Source of the DNA: Rhynchosporium graminicola
Taxonomy: Eukaryota > Ascomycota > Leotiomycetes > Helotiales > Ploettnerulaceae
Length of the DNA: 64,000 nt
Direction of reading: 5' to 3'
NCBI GenBank assembly: GCA_900074885.1
Contig: FJUW01000004.1
Span: 1,458,225-1,522,224 of the forward strand
The notes under the pieces are model-generated. The model saw nothing but the letters and a program-made list of their open reading frames with translations. It searched no databases and was not told where the DNA came from. The translations under genes were made by a program, and so were the position numbers. Positions 54,084-64,000 of the stretch are shown here, in pieces. Each line of letters starts with the position of its first letter. Positions within the stretch are counted from its first letter, which is position 1.

Positions 54084-56508
54084 GGCATGCCTATCTTGAT
54101 GTTAATACTGATATTTGATACACGTCATTGGAGCATGTAGCTATTTTTAATTCATGAAATTCCTCTTGACCTACCGCATCGCCTTAACGGCAGCTGGGCC
54201 ATAAAAGCCCGGTGCTGGCGCCATACTTGTAGAATTGCTTCGCAGGTAGGTGTAAGTGATGCGGAAGTTGAAGTTCTGCAGGAGCGGGAATGGAGGGGGG
54301 CTTTTACTCCTCTAAGTGGCAAACAATCCTCTTCACTTTGGCACTTGTGGCTGAAGATCATGTGGCTGTGTCGACGAGCAAAGCTTGACCGAAAGCAGGC
54401 AAGCTCGGAGCTAGTCGGAGCTACGAAAAAAGAACTTGAAAGCTCTCAACTCTAAGATTATTCCTTCACCCTCTCTTCACCAACCACCAACCACCACCCC
54501 CAGGACCTTCAATTGTGTTGCAGCCATCGCGCAGCTTCATCTGCAGGCTGCATCAATCTTCTTCTTCATGCATTTTATCTCTAGCCTTTCAGTTCTCTGA
54601 ACTTCCAAACGTAAGCTACAAATTTCTTTTCGAAACCCTCTTCATCTGTCGCTGCCAGTCCGTTCGATGATGAGAAGAATACATATTGAACAATCCAACT
54701 CTTACTTTACTATGGGGAGTCCTATATTCTATTCTGAGTCAAGATGCGCAGCACAAGAGCTTCATTTGCTTACCCCTGCCATCAGAATATGGTCTAATGT
54801 GTGTGCAGGCCCCCAAATGCTAAATGCAGAAAATGCCCCGACAGTCATGATACAAATAAAAGGTTAGTGCGAAACTTTTTTCTAATTCAATTCCTTTGCG
54901 TACGCCTCGGAAGGGGGTGATGATGAATCGACACAATAGGAATTCCTCATTCTGAAGATATATATGTTAGATACTGTCAAATTAAGTTTCAGCCTTGTCT
55001 GACCCTTCGATTGTCTATCACTGTTGCCAATGGAGATCTTCAATGAATCTTGCTAATCATTATCACATTAGGTATATATATCTCGACCATACCATCCCAG
55101 AGTCCTTCCATACCATGATGAATTTTGAACGAACGGGCGGTCATAAACACACTCCGGCTCTGCTCTCATTAAAAACAAGGCGTACAAACCTTGTGAGGGT
55201 AGATTTAGGAAGTGATTGATGAGAACTCGTCACCTGATCTATTGCACGGTTATTCTGGGATCATTGGAGTCCGCTTGGTTCCCGACCATCATCGCTGACA
55301 AGTTTTCTTCAGGTACTACCCAAAAAACTTTGCTCTTGCTTTCCACAATACCAAATGCATCACATGATGAACATTTTATTCACACTGTTTGAGCAAACTC
55401 AAAGTTTGCAGATGAACGTATCACAAAAATTCTGATTTAATGAGGTATGTGTTCATCTGACATGTTCCTCCCTGACCACAAGCTAATGATCATCCAGCCT
55501 GAAAACTGCTTGGTTCTTGCACAAACCATGGAGCATCTCATATTCCACCAAGAGCGTTGCTAACATACCTGGCTCCGCCTAGATGCGTACCATCAGCAAA
55601 TCTGAAAACAGTCGGAGTCGGTAAGGGTAAGTCGATTACATTTCAACTACGTCATACTCGTTCCGTAGCTCTGATGAACCCAATATTCGCTGTGTTCTTT
55701 CCGAACTAAAGATTGACGAACCATATATTTCACCTTTGGAGAACTGATATAGTTACTCTTCCGATCTCGATATTTCATACGCCAGTTAAATGCAAGTCGC
55801 TAACATTCTCCACCAGGCTTTTGTTCACTCATGAGAACATATCGACGGTCATTAGTAGAGTTAGACATGAATGCAAGAACAATTTTCCTGCCACCCGATT
55901 GCTTTTACTTGTGACTATGTTACTCAGTCCTGATTCCCATAGTGATTTCCTGTATCGGGAAACAATCCCAGCTCTGAACCTGGGCTAGAAGAATATCCAC
56001 AGTGGTTGAAGTTCTCCCACAGCTTCTACGATGTTTGCACTTCACTCCAGAGCCAGTTTCACAACTAAACCAACATTAGATCGGGGAAATGCAAGCAAGG
56101 AATGTCACGACAAACATGTCATAAGATCGAAATGGATCTCGGTAACGGTGCCGTATTATATAGTCAACTAGCGGGAAGAAAGCTGCGTGTGTGTATGTCG
56201 CAAACAAGCAGGAAAGGCACGCTAAAACACACGGCATAAGACGCAGCCCTTACTGCGGTACGCGATATCTCCCCCATCAGTACCACCCAGCCATCCTAGT
56301 TATCAACAGTAATGACTTATCCGCTACCGAAAAATTGATAACGCCGGGGGTATAACGCAAGTCCTCGTCCTTACGCCCAGAACGCAATGTCATGTCCCCT
56401 TCATTCCATGCATGAGCGCTACTCCCAAATTATGACGTTCTCCATGGTATGTTCCCGTCCTTGCACATAGTTATTAACAGTGGCCAGCTGGGCAGCTAAT
56501 TGAGTTTC
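54084..56508. other. Gene-poor spacer with a promoter-like pyrimidine tract
   Basis: About 2.4 kb without a recognised gene. At about 54470-54600 there is a CT/CCA-rich tract (repeated ACCACCAACC) resembling a fungal promoter/leader on the plus strand, followed by a short open frame (54667-54867) with no known motif. The rest has ordinary composition and only short frames. It could be the remnant of a lost gene or a non-coding transcript. Confidence 0.4.
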
Positions 56509-57496
56509 TCAGCCTAGCACGTATCCGTTTATGACATGCCCTTCTTGCCAGCCTTGGGCTTGGAGTGTCTGGTTACCGAGGAGCATTTTGCCCATGTAGG
56601 CCAAGCGGATGTGTTTTGGTGATTCAAGCTATTCTCCAGTCAGTTTGCCTTTAGTAAGAGGAAAGTTGGAAGATATTGAAGGAAGTACCTCTGCTTCGTC
56701 GTTGATTGTCTGAGTGATTATCCTGACCAAATCCTGTTTGTTGACCGAGACGACCAGAGGTGGAGTTTCGCGATCACTGAGCTTAACCCGAATATCGGTC
56801 ATGTCTTCAGATTTCACCACCGCCTTTCCCCTACGGATTTCCTCTTTCCTCCAAAGCTCGTCCTCATCCTCCCTCGCGCCACCATCTTCGCTCTTATTCC
56901 CATCGTCCCTCACAGATTTAGTAGACAATTCCACGAGATTCGTAGGATCGGACACGACATAATCAGGCAAATCGTATCTGGCTCCCAGACCATCATAGAC
57001 ATCTCGCGTCAAGTTGCCACTTGGTATCGTTACCCCCGCCGCTTTCAGAATAACCTGTGCAGTAGCCAGCCTATCGCCATCTTCCTCGGGCTCTCCTCCC
57101 GCCCACAGCACTTCCAGCGCCGTCCTAATAGCCTGCCATATTTCCTGTCTTCCAGTCACTCTTGTATCGAAGAAGGCTATACGCTCTGCATCTATCTGGG
57201 CCCGAGTCCATGTCCGCTCTTGGCTCTTCCAGACGTGAGGCTTGAGGTCTTTGGTTGGGAGTTTGGTGAGGTCTGGCTGTCGATGAGGTTGGAGCCCGCT
57301 TTGGTTGGATGCGTTTGTTGATGGGCGCGGGATCATGTTCTGCGAGGCAGGTTGAGAAGAGTTGATGGGAGAAGCGGAATTGCCATTTTGATGATTTTGG
57401 GCGGGGTATGGCGAGGGTGATACGGAGGAAGAACAGCAACCCTGTACACATGCAATTAGTATGTGATTTGGATTGATAAAGAAGAGGTTGTACCAT
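56509..57496 (-). CDS. UBTD1/2-like ubiquitin-domain protein
   Basis: Exon 2 is 56689-57441 and exon 3 is 56509-56628 (60-bp intron). Exon 1 ends at 57494, and its last codon is ATG at 57496-57494, followed by a 52-bp intron (GTACAA...TACAG). Spliced, the protein starts MGCCSSSVSPSPYP, a myristoylation/palmitoylation-type N-terminus typical of this family; 291 aa. An upstream in-frame ATG at 57568 (MSSKKSQTPNIRARD...) would add 24 residues and bury the motif. The UBTD helical domain is clear (HVWKSQERTWTRAQIDAERIAFFDTRVTGRQEIWQAIRTALEVL, then GVTIPSGNLTRDVYDGLGARYDLPDYVVSDP). The C-terminal ubiquitin-like domain needs exon 3: ELESPKHIRLAYMGKMLLGNQTLQAQGWQEGHVINGYVLG. UBTD proteins bind E2 ubiquitin-conjugating enzymes in animals. 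Confidence 0.88.
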
Positions 57497-57568
57497 GACT
57501 TGAAATCTTCGCTGACGGGCAGAATCTCGTGCGCGGATGTTTGGAGTCTGGGACTTCTTTGAAGACAT

Positions 57569-58514
57569 AGGTAGACAGCAGTAGCTGTAAATCTACCAGA
57601 GAATTGATGTTGTAGATGATGATCGCCACGGCGATGTGTGAATGAATAATGAATAATGAATAATCCAGAATCACTACTGTGCAGAATTGATACTGGAGAG
57701 ATAAACAAGTCGAACTTCAAATCGAAGCCATCCCGTCATGACTTCATTTCATGCAATCGATCAATCACGCAGACGACGACGAGGCAAGGTCCAGGTCCGG
57801 GTCCGGGTCCGGGTCCAGGGTCCAGAACTCCTTCCGTCCCTCTCCCTCGCCCGCCGTTCCTCCCATGTGGTTTATGGAGATGTCCAGGGTCATTCTTGGC
57901 ACTCTTGCCACGCTCCGTTCTGTCGTGTCACATGGTGAGCCGTGCACTGTCAAAAAGTAATCAACCGAACCGAGCCGAACCGAACCAAATTGACGGAGCG
58001 AATGTGGGCAGTTATCAGATGACTGGACGATTCTGTGCTTATTAGACGGCTTGCTTTGTTTCTTTCTGTATCAGGATCATTCCATTATATTCACATAACG
58101 AAGGAAGGTTGATGTTTTCCGCCGTATCACCCTCAGGGTGACAAATCTTAAATATATTTGGCAGTTGGCAGTCGCACCGGCCCATTAGCGAGATTCAAAC
58201 CAGGCAGAGTCTGGCATCATGCTTGCCAGCATCATGTAAGAGTCCCCAGCAATCATATCATGGTCTATGCAAATATGAGGCTCCACGTCTTCATCTCCAA
58301 ATTGACACTTGATGATTGGTTCCCCTGATTCAGTCTTAGTATGAACGACTATGCGCTCCAAACGATAGGCCTAGGCCAGAATGGGCTTGGTTTGAAGCTC
58401 AATGATGCCTTGAGACAATCTTGCGAGATATCAAGATGAGGCATCTCACCGTGACCCTCTATTTGAGATGATCCTGTGAGGCGAGTGAAGGTGGTGCGAA
58501 CCAGCACAGAAGCT
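57569..58514. other. Spacer upstream of the UBTD gene and downstream of TRM11
   Basis: Contains a GGGTCC-rich tract at 57787-57825 and CCGAACCGAGCC-type direct repeats at about 57965-57990. No supported gene; the plus-strand frames across the GGGTCC tract are low-complexity only. Confidence 0.45.
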
Positions 58515-59989
58515 TCATCTGAAGACTGCTTTGAATCCTTGGAAGTAGCTTTTTCGGAACGGATTCAAATCGTCAGCATCCACACCAGTCTCCTTTACCC
58601 TCTCCTTGCGAACAGGTCCTTCCTTGACCTCTGAATCTGGAAGTCGACGATATGTTATAAGTCTTCTTGACCCTATGATGTGTTAGCTCTGTTTTCAGGA
58701 GAGGAACAAGGAAAAAATGTACATTTATTGAAATCTTGAGTGCAAATACTGGTAATCTCAAGACAATTATGTTCGGGTGTTTTGATCTTCTGGTCCTCGT
58801 CATTCGCAGTCGGCATCCAGAACGATAATCGGCCATTCTCAACCAGTGTCTGTGCTGCGAAGTCGAGGATGTCGTCTAGCATAGCCAGGAAACTGTATGG
58901 TTTCTTCGATGGGATGTACGTCTCTTCTCTGTATAATGTTAGTCAAGTAAAACCTCGACGACAGAGCTTACATAGTCTTACAGATGTTGCGGCTTCCCAT
59001 CTCTGTAAACGATCTCCTTTCCCTTTGTCGGATCCTTATTCCCCAAAACCTTCAAGCCCTCCCGCACTCCATAAGGAGGATCACACACTATGCCGTCAAA
59101 TATCCTCGCAATCCTCAACGGTGTATTCGTAAGATCCGCCACAAAACTATCCCCAAAATAATCCGTAATACCATACTGAACAAAATTGGCATGCAAACTT
59201 GTCTTGCCCTTTCCTCTAATACTCCGTCCATCAATATCGCTACCAAAAGCAATAGCACCAAAGTGCGCACATGCCACCGGGAAACTTCCTGAACCAACAA
59301 AAGGGTCATAGAATATTTTTCCTGGACCGGCTAAGGTCATATTGGCGGTGATGAGAGCGAGTTCTGCGTCCATGGATGTGGTGCATATGTATCTCCGCTT
59401 CTTGAGATCGTACTTCAGTATCGAGTCTCTTTCACTTCCACCTAGCCAACGACCAAGATGTACAGATTGCGGTTGGTGTACACCGAGAGCAGAAGCATCG
59501 TACTGCCATTCTTCTGATAGACAAAATTTTTGTTCGGCGCCCTTCATACGGATCGGGCCTTCCATTCCGAGGAACTTGAATCCTTCGATCAACTTCCGCT
59601 GTTCGGTAGTAGACCGAGATCCTTGGAACGAATCGATGGTGAATTTGAATGAGCAGGTTTTGTATAATGGCCACAAGTGCTGTGAAACACCTCTCACATT
59701 GTCGTGGAGGTCTTCATACGTGGATCCGTTGCCCCAGACTTCAAAGATGGATTTGGAGAGAATGCTTCGCCGAATCAATCTGATGGCCTCAACCTCCGAT
59801 GCTAATTTGACGAAGCAATATGGCGACTTAGATGAATCTTAGCATCTGACGTTATATGGATTGGAAAAAACTCACACTAGGACTGTACGACAGTATTTCT
59901 AGGTCAATACCCTCATATACAGCTAGAGCCTTGATCTCCGCAAGACGGAAAGTTTCATGAGATTGTGTGAATCTGATCATGTACTCCAT
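58515..59989 (-). CDS. TRM11: tRNA (guanine-10-N2)-methyltransferase catalytic subunit Trm11
   Basis: Four exons on minus: 59876-59989, 58982-59826, 58723-58928 and 58515-58672, with introns of 49, 53 and 50 bp; 440 aa. The N-terminal half is the THUMP-containing region (MEYMIRFTQSHETFRLAEIKALA...SSPYCFVKLASE). The methyltransferase has the SAM motif IFYDPFVGSGSFP (about residue 212) and the catalytic IVCDPPYGVREG (about residue 290). The C-terminus reads WSRRLITYRRLPDSE...ADDLNPFRKSYFQGFKAVFR, as in orthologues. With Trm112 it makes m2G10 in tRNAs. Joins at LPLN-like boundaries were fixed by frame and motif continuity (QHL-EETYIPSKKPYSFLAML; FNK-WSRRL). It is divergent from RPP40. Confidence 0.93.
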
Positions 59990-60249
59990 CTTGAAGTCTG
60001 GAAAATTTAAATCTCAGCTGTCAATCAATTCTGATGAGCAATGTCTCGGAAATTGTTTGTAGTCCAAAAATGTCCTTATTGATTCATTAATTTTCTGGTC
60101 GTACTGATACCACTTATGGAAATAATTTAGGTGCCGCCGACATCACTAGCGCAATAGAAAATGTAGGCTAGGCTTCTTTGGGCTCTCGCGACTTCTACTT
60201 AATACATCCTCACCACAGCAAAGCACGTTCTTAGTTATAAGGTGCTAAA
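59990..60249. promoter_or_regulatory. Bidirectional promoter region TRM11 / RPP40
   Basis: A 260-bp spacer separates the start codons of two tRNA-maturation genes. No specific motif was assigned. Confidence 0.6.
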
Positions 60250-61561
60250 ATGCTGAACTTTCTCGCCGATACGAAAATCGAGCAGAAATGCAATGTCACT
60301 CACGGTGTCCTGGGCCACTTGGACCCCAGACAGCCCCCCGTGAAGAGAAAACCTTTCGCAGCGATTTTGAGCCAGGGCTTCATTCAGAAGGTGAGTAGCA
60401 TGCATCTCATAACGGCTTTGAGATTGAGCTAATTTCAGTACGATAGGCAGAGTTTATACTACCGCAGGAGGTGTATGAGATTATCAAGAAGGACGTTTTG
60501 ACAGATTTTGCCAAGCTGGTATACAGTCGTGTGATTCTCCCGCTGGGTGCTCTTCTGGAGGGCGAATTTTTCAATGAGTATATCAAGAAAGGTAAGTGAG
60601 AAGGACGTTTACAAATGTATCTGCACCTGACATGTTCACAGGAAATATTTTGATGCTCTCAGAGGGGAAGTCCGATATTGACAACGTGTATTCGCTGCGA
60701 GAAGGTACACCTTTCACAGTATATTGAGCACGTCCGTGCCCCTGCTAAATCCACTCTAGGTGTTCTGACATTGCATTTGGATAAAGAGAGTTACGAGCGA
60801 GCAGGTATAGTGGGGAAGCCAGATGGTGTTAAAGGAAAACGTGGAACGAAGCCTCGTTGGGGTAAGTCGAAGTCCTGATTAACTAGGAGTCTACTGACCA
60901 TGATTAGTCGTCAAGATAGAACTCAGATCGCCCTCAATGCTTCATGGTAAGAAGGGTTTTGACAGAATTGTCTATACCTTCAAGAATGTACTCAACATAC
61001 CCGTCACATGGCTTTTCGTAGACTTGGGAAAAGACAGTATGAAGCTTGATTCTCAATGTTTGATATGTGCTGACTGAGAACCTAGCACCAACCCCAAGTC
61101 CTATGGAAGCCCATTTCCCAATTATCAAGACAGTAACGCCTGAAGTCCAGGAGATGCAAGTCAACGCTCCTTCACTCCAACCTCCGACAGACATAGACAG
61201 TTCGTATGGTGGTGACTTCGAGGACTATGCGGCTGAGACACATGAGTGGCTGTCTCTCATCCTACTTGATAGCCCGAGAATACATCCTGAAGACAAGATC
61301 GATCCATATCTATCCCACTATGCCCCACCAGGAGATATTCATACATCACGTAAGCTCGTCAAAATCACATGGCGAGGTTTCTTGTCTCCCACATGGGCGC
61401 ACAAGTTGTTCGTTCAGATCTTGCTCGCTACTCCACGAGATAGATGGTTTGCATACTGCGTGGATGGGTTTGGCGAGGGATCTACAGGACATGGAAAACA
61501 TTGTGCTATACTAAAAATCCCAGATGCACAGAACGAGTACGTCCTGTGGGAAATAGCCTGA
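60250..61561 (+). CDS. RPP40: RNase P/MRP 40-kDa subunit (Rpp40 family)
   Basis: Six exons: 60250-60390, 60447-60591, 60642-60704, 60760-60861, 60908-61036 and 61086-61561, with introns of only 46-56 bp; 351 aa. Exon joins give IQK-AEFILPQEVYEII, YIKKG-NILMLSEG, LREG-VLTLHLDKESYERAG, PRWV-VKIELRSPSMLHG and VDLGKDT-PTPSP, all in frame. Family landmarks are EVYEIIKKDVLTDFAKLVYSRVILPLGALLEGEFFNEYIKKG, KKGFDRIVYTFKNVLNIPVTWLFVDL, the late HEWLSLILLDSPRI and the end WFAYCVDGFGEGSTGHGKHCAILKI. Rpp40 is a protein subunit of nuclear RNase P/MRP, which removes tRNA 5' leaders. Its stop is 11 bp from the stop of the convergent ankyrin gene. Confidence 0.9.
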
Positions 61562-61572
61562 GAAATGCCCAA

Positions 61573-62250
61573 TCAACTCGTTCTTTGGCGGTTATTCCTC
61601 TCCTCGCCCACTTCGCCTCCAAGAGCTTCCTTCACCAATTTCCGCAGAGCCTCTTGTCCTTCTTCTTCGTTAAAGTCGTCTCGGGCGGCAAGTTCGTCAA
61701 TCCTGCGTTTGAACTCTGGATCCAACGGTTCGCCCGCATCTTCAGGTGCCATGGTTCCGAAGTCTACAGACATTCCTTCTGGTAGAGGTGCAGGTGGATG
61801 GATGCCGTTGTTCCTTTGGGTTGCCGGGTTCTCACTGACGATGTGCGATCCAGCTCCGCCCACCAGATCCTGCAGCTCCCTCGTGCGAAGATATACAGCC
61901 ACCTCGGGGAACTCACCATCCTCCGCAATGCGCTCCCTCGCAGACTGTCCGGACTCGCCTCTTAGGGTAATGTCCGCGTTTAGCTCCTCTACCAGTAACT
62001 GTGCAAGTTCTACGGTCTCAATGCCGAATAGAGCAGTTTCCCCATCCTCATCCTTGATGTTGACGTCGACGTGATAATCGTTGACTACAGCCTTTAGAAG
62101 GTCGGTGTGATTGTAAGAAGCGGCTGCATGCACGAGAGAGTATCCATGCTCATCTTGAATAGTTGCGGCGGAGGGGTCTTCTCGCAGGTGTTGAAGGACT
62201 TTGGCGGGGTTATCTGCTGCGAGAAGGAGTAGATTGACGGTGGCGCTCAT
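61573..62250 (-). CDS. Small ankyrin-repeat protein (YCR051W-like)
   Basis: Intronless; the preferred start at 62250 gives 225 aa (MSATVNLLLLAADNPAKVLQHLRE). The frame stays open upstream to 62523, but that part lacks similarity and crosses low-complexity promoter-like DNA. Three to four ankyrin units are visible: VNLLLLAADNPAKVLQHLREDP, DEHGYSLVHAAASYNHTDLLKAVV, DEDGETALFGIETVELAQLLVEEL and ESGQSARERIAEDGEFPEVAVYL. The C-terminus is acidic and helical (FKRRIDELAARDDFNEEEGQEALRKLVKEAL). Similar small ankyrin proteins occur across fungi with no defined role. Confidence 0.88.
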   Translation of the reverse strand: MSATVNLLLLAADNPAKVLQHLREDPSAATIQDEHGYSLVHAAASYNHTDLLKAVVNDYHVDVNIKDEDGETALFGIETVELAQLLVEELNADITLRGESGQSARERIAEDGEFPEVAVYLRTRELQDLVGGAGSHIVSENPATQRNNGIHPPAPLPEGMSVDFGTMAPEDAGEPLDPEFKRRIDELAARDDFNEEEGQEALRKLVKEALGGEVGEERNNRQRTS

Positions 62251-62665
62251 GTTGAGATATGGAGTGTTCCAATAGCCTTGAAGAGTGGGAAAAGGGTTGC
62301 AGTGGTACTCCGATCTCACAATGCTTTCATTCAGCTGCTTCAGCACCACTCTGTCCAGACGGGGGAAGTCACGTCGAGTCAAATATGCATGTACAGTCGC
62401 GTCCACCACACACCACACACCACACACAATACATAAGGTTAAGGTACCTAGGTGCAGCCTAAGGTACGAGGCCGAACTGACAGGGATCCTGAGCGGCCGC
62501 CACAGGGCCCCACCTGCCATCACTAGCTTGGTCTTACCGAAACAGTCACGGGGCGGGCAGTCACGGTCACAGCCACAGTCACAGTCACATGAATTGGATC
62601 CCGATCCGTTTAGTTTGTTTGGGTTCGCTTCTAGATTTTGGAACTGGTCGGGATCTGACAGTAAG

Positions 62666-62700
62666 GTACCTACCTACCTACCTACCTACCTACCTACCTA
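62666..62700. repeat. (TACC)n microsatellite
   Basis: About nine TACC/CTAC units. Confidence 0.95.
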
Positions 62701-62758
62701 CACCGGCGTGACTATCTAGGTACCACCCTACCCTACGGTGTGCCTCACTTCAAAATCG

Positions 62759-62830
62759 AATTCAAGTCAATTCAAGTCAATTCAAGTCAATTCAAGTCAA
62801 GTCAATTCAAAGTCAATTCAATTCAATTCA
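62759..62830. repeat. TTCAAGTCAA decamer minisatellite
   Basis: Four perfect 10-bp units (AATTCAAGTC register) followed by degenerate copies reading GTCAATTCAA and AATTC. Confidence 0.93.
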
Positions 62831-63071
62831 CCCCCGACTTGTCATTTCAGCCTTCTCTTCTTTCTAGAAGTTTCAGTCACACACCAAAGGGAGAGGCGAT
62901 AGGTCGGTCAATCTTCGTCCTACAAAAGAAAGGGTTTGCTTGCCGTCAGTCCAGCCCAGACCCTTCCTTGTCTGATGTTACTACGATTGAAGCGAAGTCT
63001 CTCAACACGCCTTCCCCACGAGCCCATCTCCCTCTCCTCTCTTCCTCTTCGGGTATTGGGTCTTTCAGCTT

Positions 63072-63108
63072 CTTCCACTTCCACTTCCACTTCCACTTTC
63101 ACTTCCGC
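63072..63108. repeat. (CCACTT)n hexamer repeat
   Basis: About six CCACTT/TTCCAC units with one T substitution, about 90 bp upstream of the TRL1 start. Confidence 0.93.
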
Positions 63109-63193
63109 CTCCAAGCCCACGCCATTGAATTTGCACAAACACATCTCATTGAGCAGAAGCTTTCATTTCACCCTCCACCGACATTCCGCAATC

Positions 63194-64000
63194 ATGGCGG
63201 ATCCAGGCAATGTTCCATACCAACCACAAGACATTCAAGAAGTCCAAACCTTGATCAAAAATCTCGAGACAGGCCTCAAGAAAGATCCAAAGGCAGCCAA
63301 GAAAACCTACAGCTGCAAGAGCACTGCATTTGACGTCACCAACTCCCCAGAGAAGCTTGTCGTTCATTCATGGCGTTTTCAGGATTGGGACTACAAACGT
63401 CCAGACCTCCCAACCTACGCGCGAGGACTCTTCACCGGCAAGACTGAGAGAGGTCAACCTGAGATCTCAATACGAGGTTACGACAAGTTCTTCAACACCG
63501 GGGAAGTTCATGCTACTGAATGGCGCACCATCAAGCAGGCTACAAAGGGCCCTTACGAGTTGAGTCTCAAGGAGAACGGCTGTATTATATTCATCAGTGG
63601 CCTCCATGATGGCTCGTTACTAGTCTGCAGTAAGCACTCGACTGGTCCTAGAAACGGCGAAATCAGCCATGCCATGGCAGGCGAGAAATGGGTCGACAAG
63701 CATCTAGCTTCTGTTGGCAAGTCACGACGAGACCTAGCGAAGGAGCTGCGAAAAAGAAATGCTACTGCTGTCTTCGAGCTGTGTGATGACGAATTCGAAG
63801 AGCACATCCTTGCTTACGATAAGGACAATGCCGGACTGTATCTCCATGGTATCAACATCAATATCCCAGAATTCATGACCTATCCTGGTGCCCAAGTTCA
63901 AGCTTTTGCTGTAGAATGGGGTTTCAGGAAGACAGATTTCCTGGTGTACGAGGACATTGACTCAACCAAGTCTTTTCTGGACGAGGTGGCGGAGACTGGT
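63194..64000 (+). CDS. TRL1: tRNA ligase Trl1, N-terminal part (runs off window)
   Basis: The frame opens at 63194 (MADPGNVPYQPQDIQEVQTL) and remains open for 269 codons to the end of the window, so only the ligase/adenylyltransferase part is seen. The nucleotidyl-accepting Lys lies in ELSLKENGCIIFISGL (Lys126, KxxG motif), followed by LLVCSKHSTG and TAVFELCDDEFEEHILAY. Trl1 seals tRNA exon halves after intron removal and also splices HAC1-type mRNA in the unfolded-protein response. The kinase and cyclic phosphodiesterase domains should lie beyond the window. Confidence 0.95.
   Translation, partial: MADPGNVPYQPQDIQEVQTLIKNLETGLKKDPKAAKKTYSCKSTAFDVTNSPEKLVVHSWRFQDWDYKRPDLPTYARGLFTGKTERGQPEISIRGYDKFFNTGEVHATEWRTIKQATKGPYELSLKENGCIIFISGLHDGSLLVCSKHSTGPRNGEISHAMAGEKWVDKHLASVGKSRRDLAKELRKRNATAVFELCDDEFEEHILAYDKDNAGLYLHGININIPEFMTYPGAQVQAFAVEWGFRKTDFLVYEDIDSTKSFLDEVAETG

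Larger units (their letters stand above)
62251..63193. promoter_or_regulatory. Divergent promoter region, ankyrin gene / TRL1, with repeats
   Basis: A 943-bp spacer between divergent starts. It contains ACACACCACAC repeats (about 62405-62430), a GGTCACAGCCACAGTCAC run (about 62565-62590), a (CTAC)n array, a TTCAAGTCAA decamer array and a CCACTT hexamer array; the last three are listed separately. The proximal ~300 bp upstream of TRL1 is CT-rich, typical of a strongly expressed fungal housekeeping gene. Confidence 0.55.

Noticed and set aside
57656..58045. 129-codon plus-strand frame across the GGGTCC repeat
   Set aside because: The frame is carried by the simple repeat (poly GP); upstream of the UBTD gene on the other strand, with no conserved features.
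58141..58210. tRNA-like B box (GGTTTGAATCTC on minus)
   Set aside because: No A box and no foldable cloverleaf arms around it.
62251..62523. N-terminal extension of the ankyrin frame
   Set aside because: Crosses CA-repeat and palindrome-rich promoter DNA; the conserved protein begins at Met 62250.

Overview
This is a 64-kb piece of a filamentous ascomycete (Pezizomycotina) nuclear genome. The evidence is short spliceosomal introns (about 46-350 bp, GT...AG, with CTAAC/CTGAC/CTAAT-like branch sites), single-copy eukaryotic housekeeping genes on both strands, fungal-only families (Zn2Cys6 factor, DUF3405, luciferase-domain protein), and AT-rich blocks of transposons damaged in the manner of repeat-induced point mutation (RIP). 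Leotiomycetes is a guess; the sequence alone does not fix the class.

Layout. 1-6.4 kb is an AT-rich transposon graveyard: a minus-strand Ty3/Gypsy gag-protease-RT relic, an unidentified block with a 179-bp tandem repeat, and a complete 1.3-kb non-autonomous LTR element with 5-bp target duplication and an apparent self-priming site. 6.4-13.5 kb holds gene-poor DNA with an ankyrin relic and a DUF3405 membrane protein. 13.5-18.7 kb carries a 197-bp TA-flanked MITE, a RIP-damaged PIF/Harbinger element (transposase plus accessory gene) and a deleted Fot1/pogo element. 19.8-26.0 kb is genic: luciferase-domain protein, RNA polymerase subunit Rpb12/RPC10, GPN1 GTPase and splicing factor Cwf19. 26-30 kb is microsatellite-rich and leads into a Zn2Cys6 transcription factor (30.1-32.6 kb), followed by a five-exon 2-hydroxyacid dehydrogenase. 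35.6-39.1 kb is a nest of terminal-inverted-repeat elements: a 2.49-kb Mutator-like element and a 401-bp MITE, both with 8-bp target duplications, apparently lying inside an older inverted-repeat element. 39.5-43.6 kb is genic (anthranilate phosphoribosyltransferase, mitochondrial ribosomal uL10m, PI-PLC-like protein). 43.6-47.7 kb is gene-poor with an ABCC transporter pseudogene. 47.7-64 kb holds a HIT protein, a FAM192A/NIP30-type protein, an aldo-keto reductase, a probable mitochondrial protein, a UBTD-like ubiquitin-domain protein, tRNA methyltransferase Trm11, RNase P/MRP subunit Rpp40, a small ankyrin protein and the start of tRNA ligase Trl1.

How genes relate. Several essential genes are paired head-to-head across short spacers (GPN1/CWF19 239 bp, TRP4/MRPL11 229 bp, TRM11/RPP40 260 bp). 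Three tRNA-maturation genes (TRM11, RPP40, TRL1) lie within 5.5 kb at the right end. Intergenic DNA is full of tetranucleotide microsatellites of the TACC/GGTA type and CTAGGTAC-like palindromes. No CRISPR array, rRNA or convincing tRNA gene was seen. Exon boundaries were worked out by hand from splice consensus, reading frame and family similarity; they are models, not transcript evidence.
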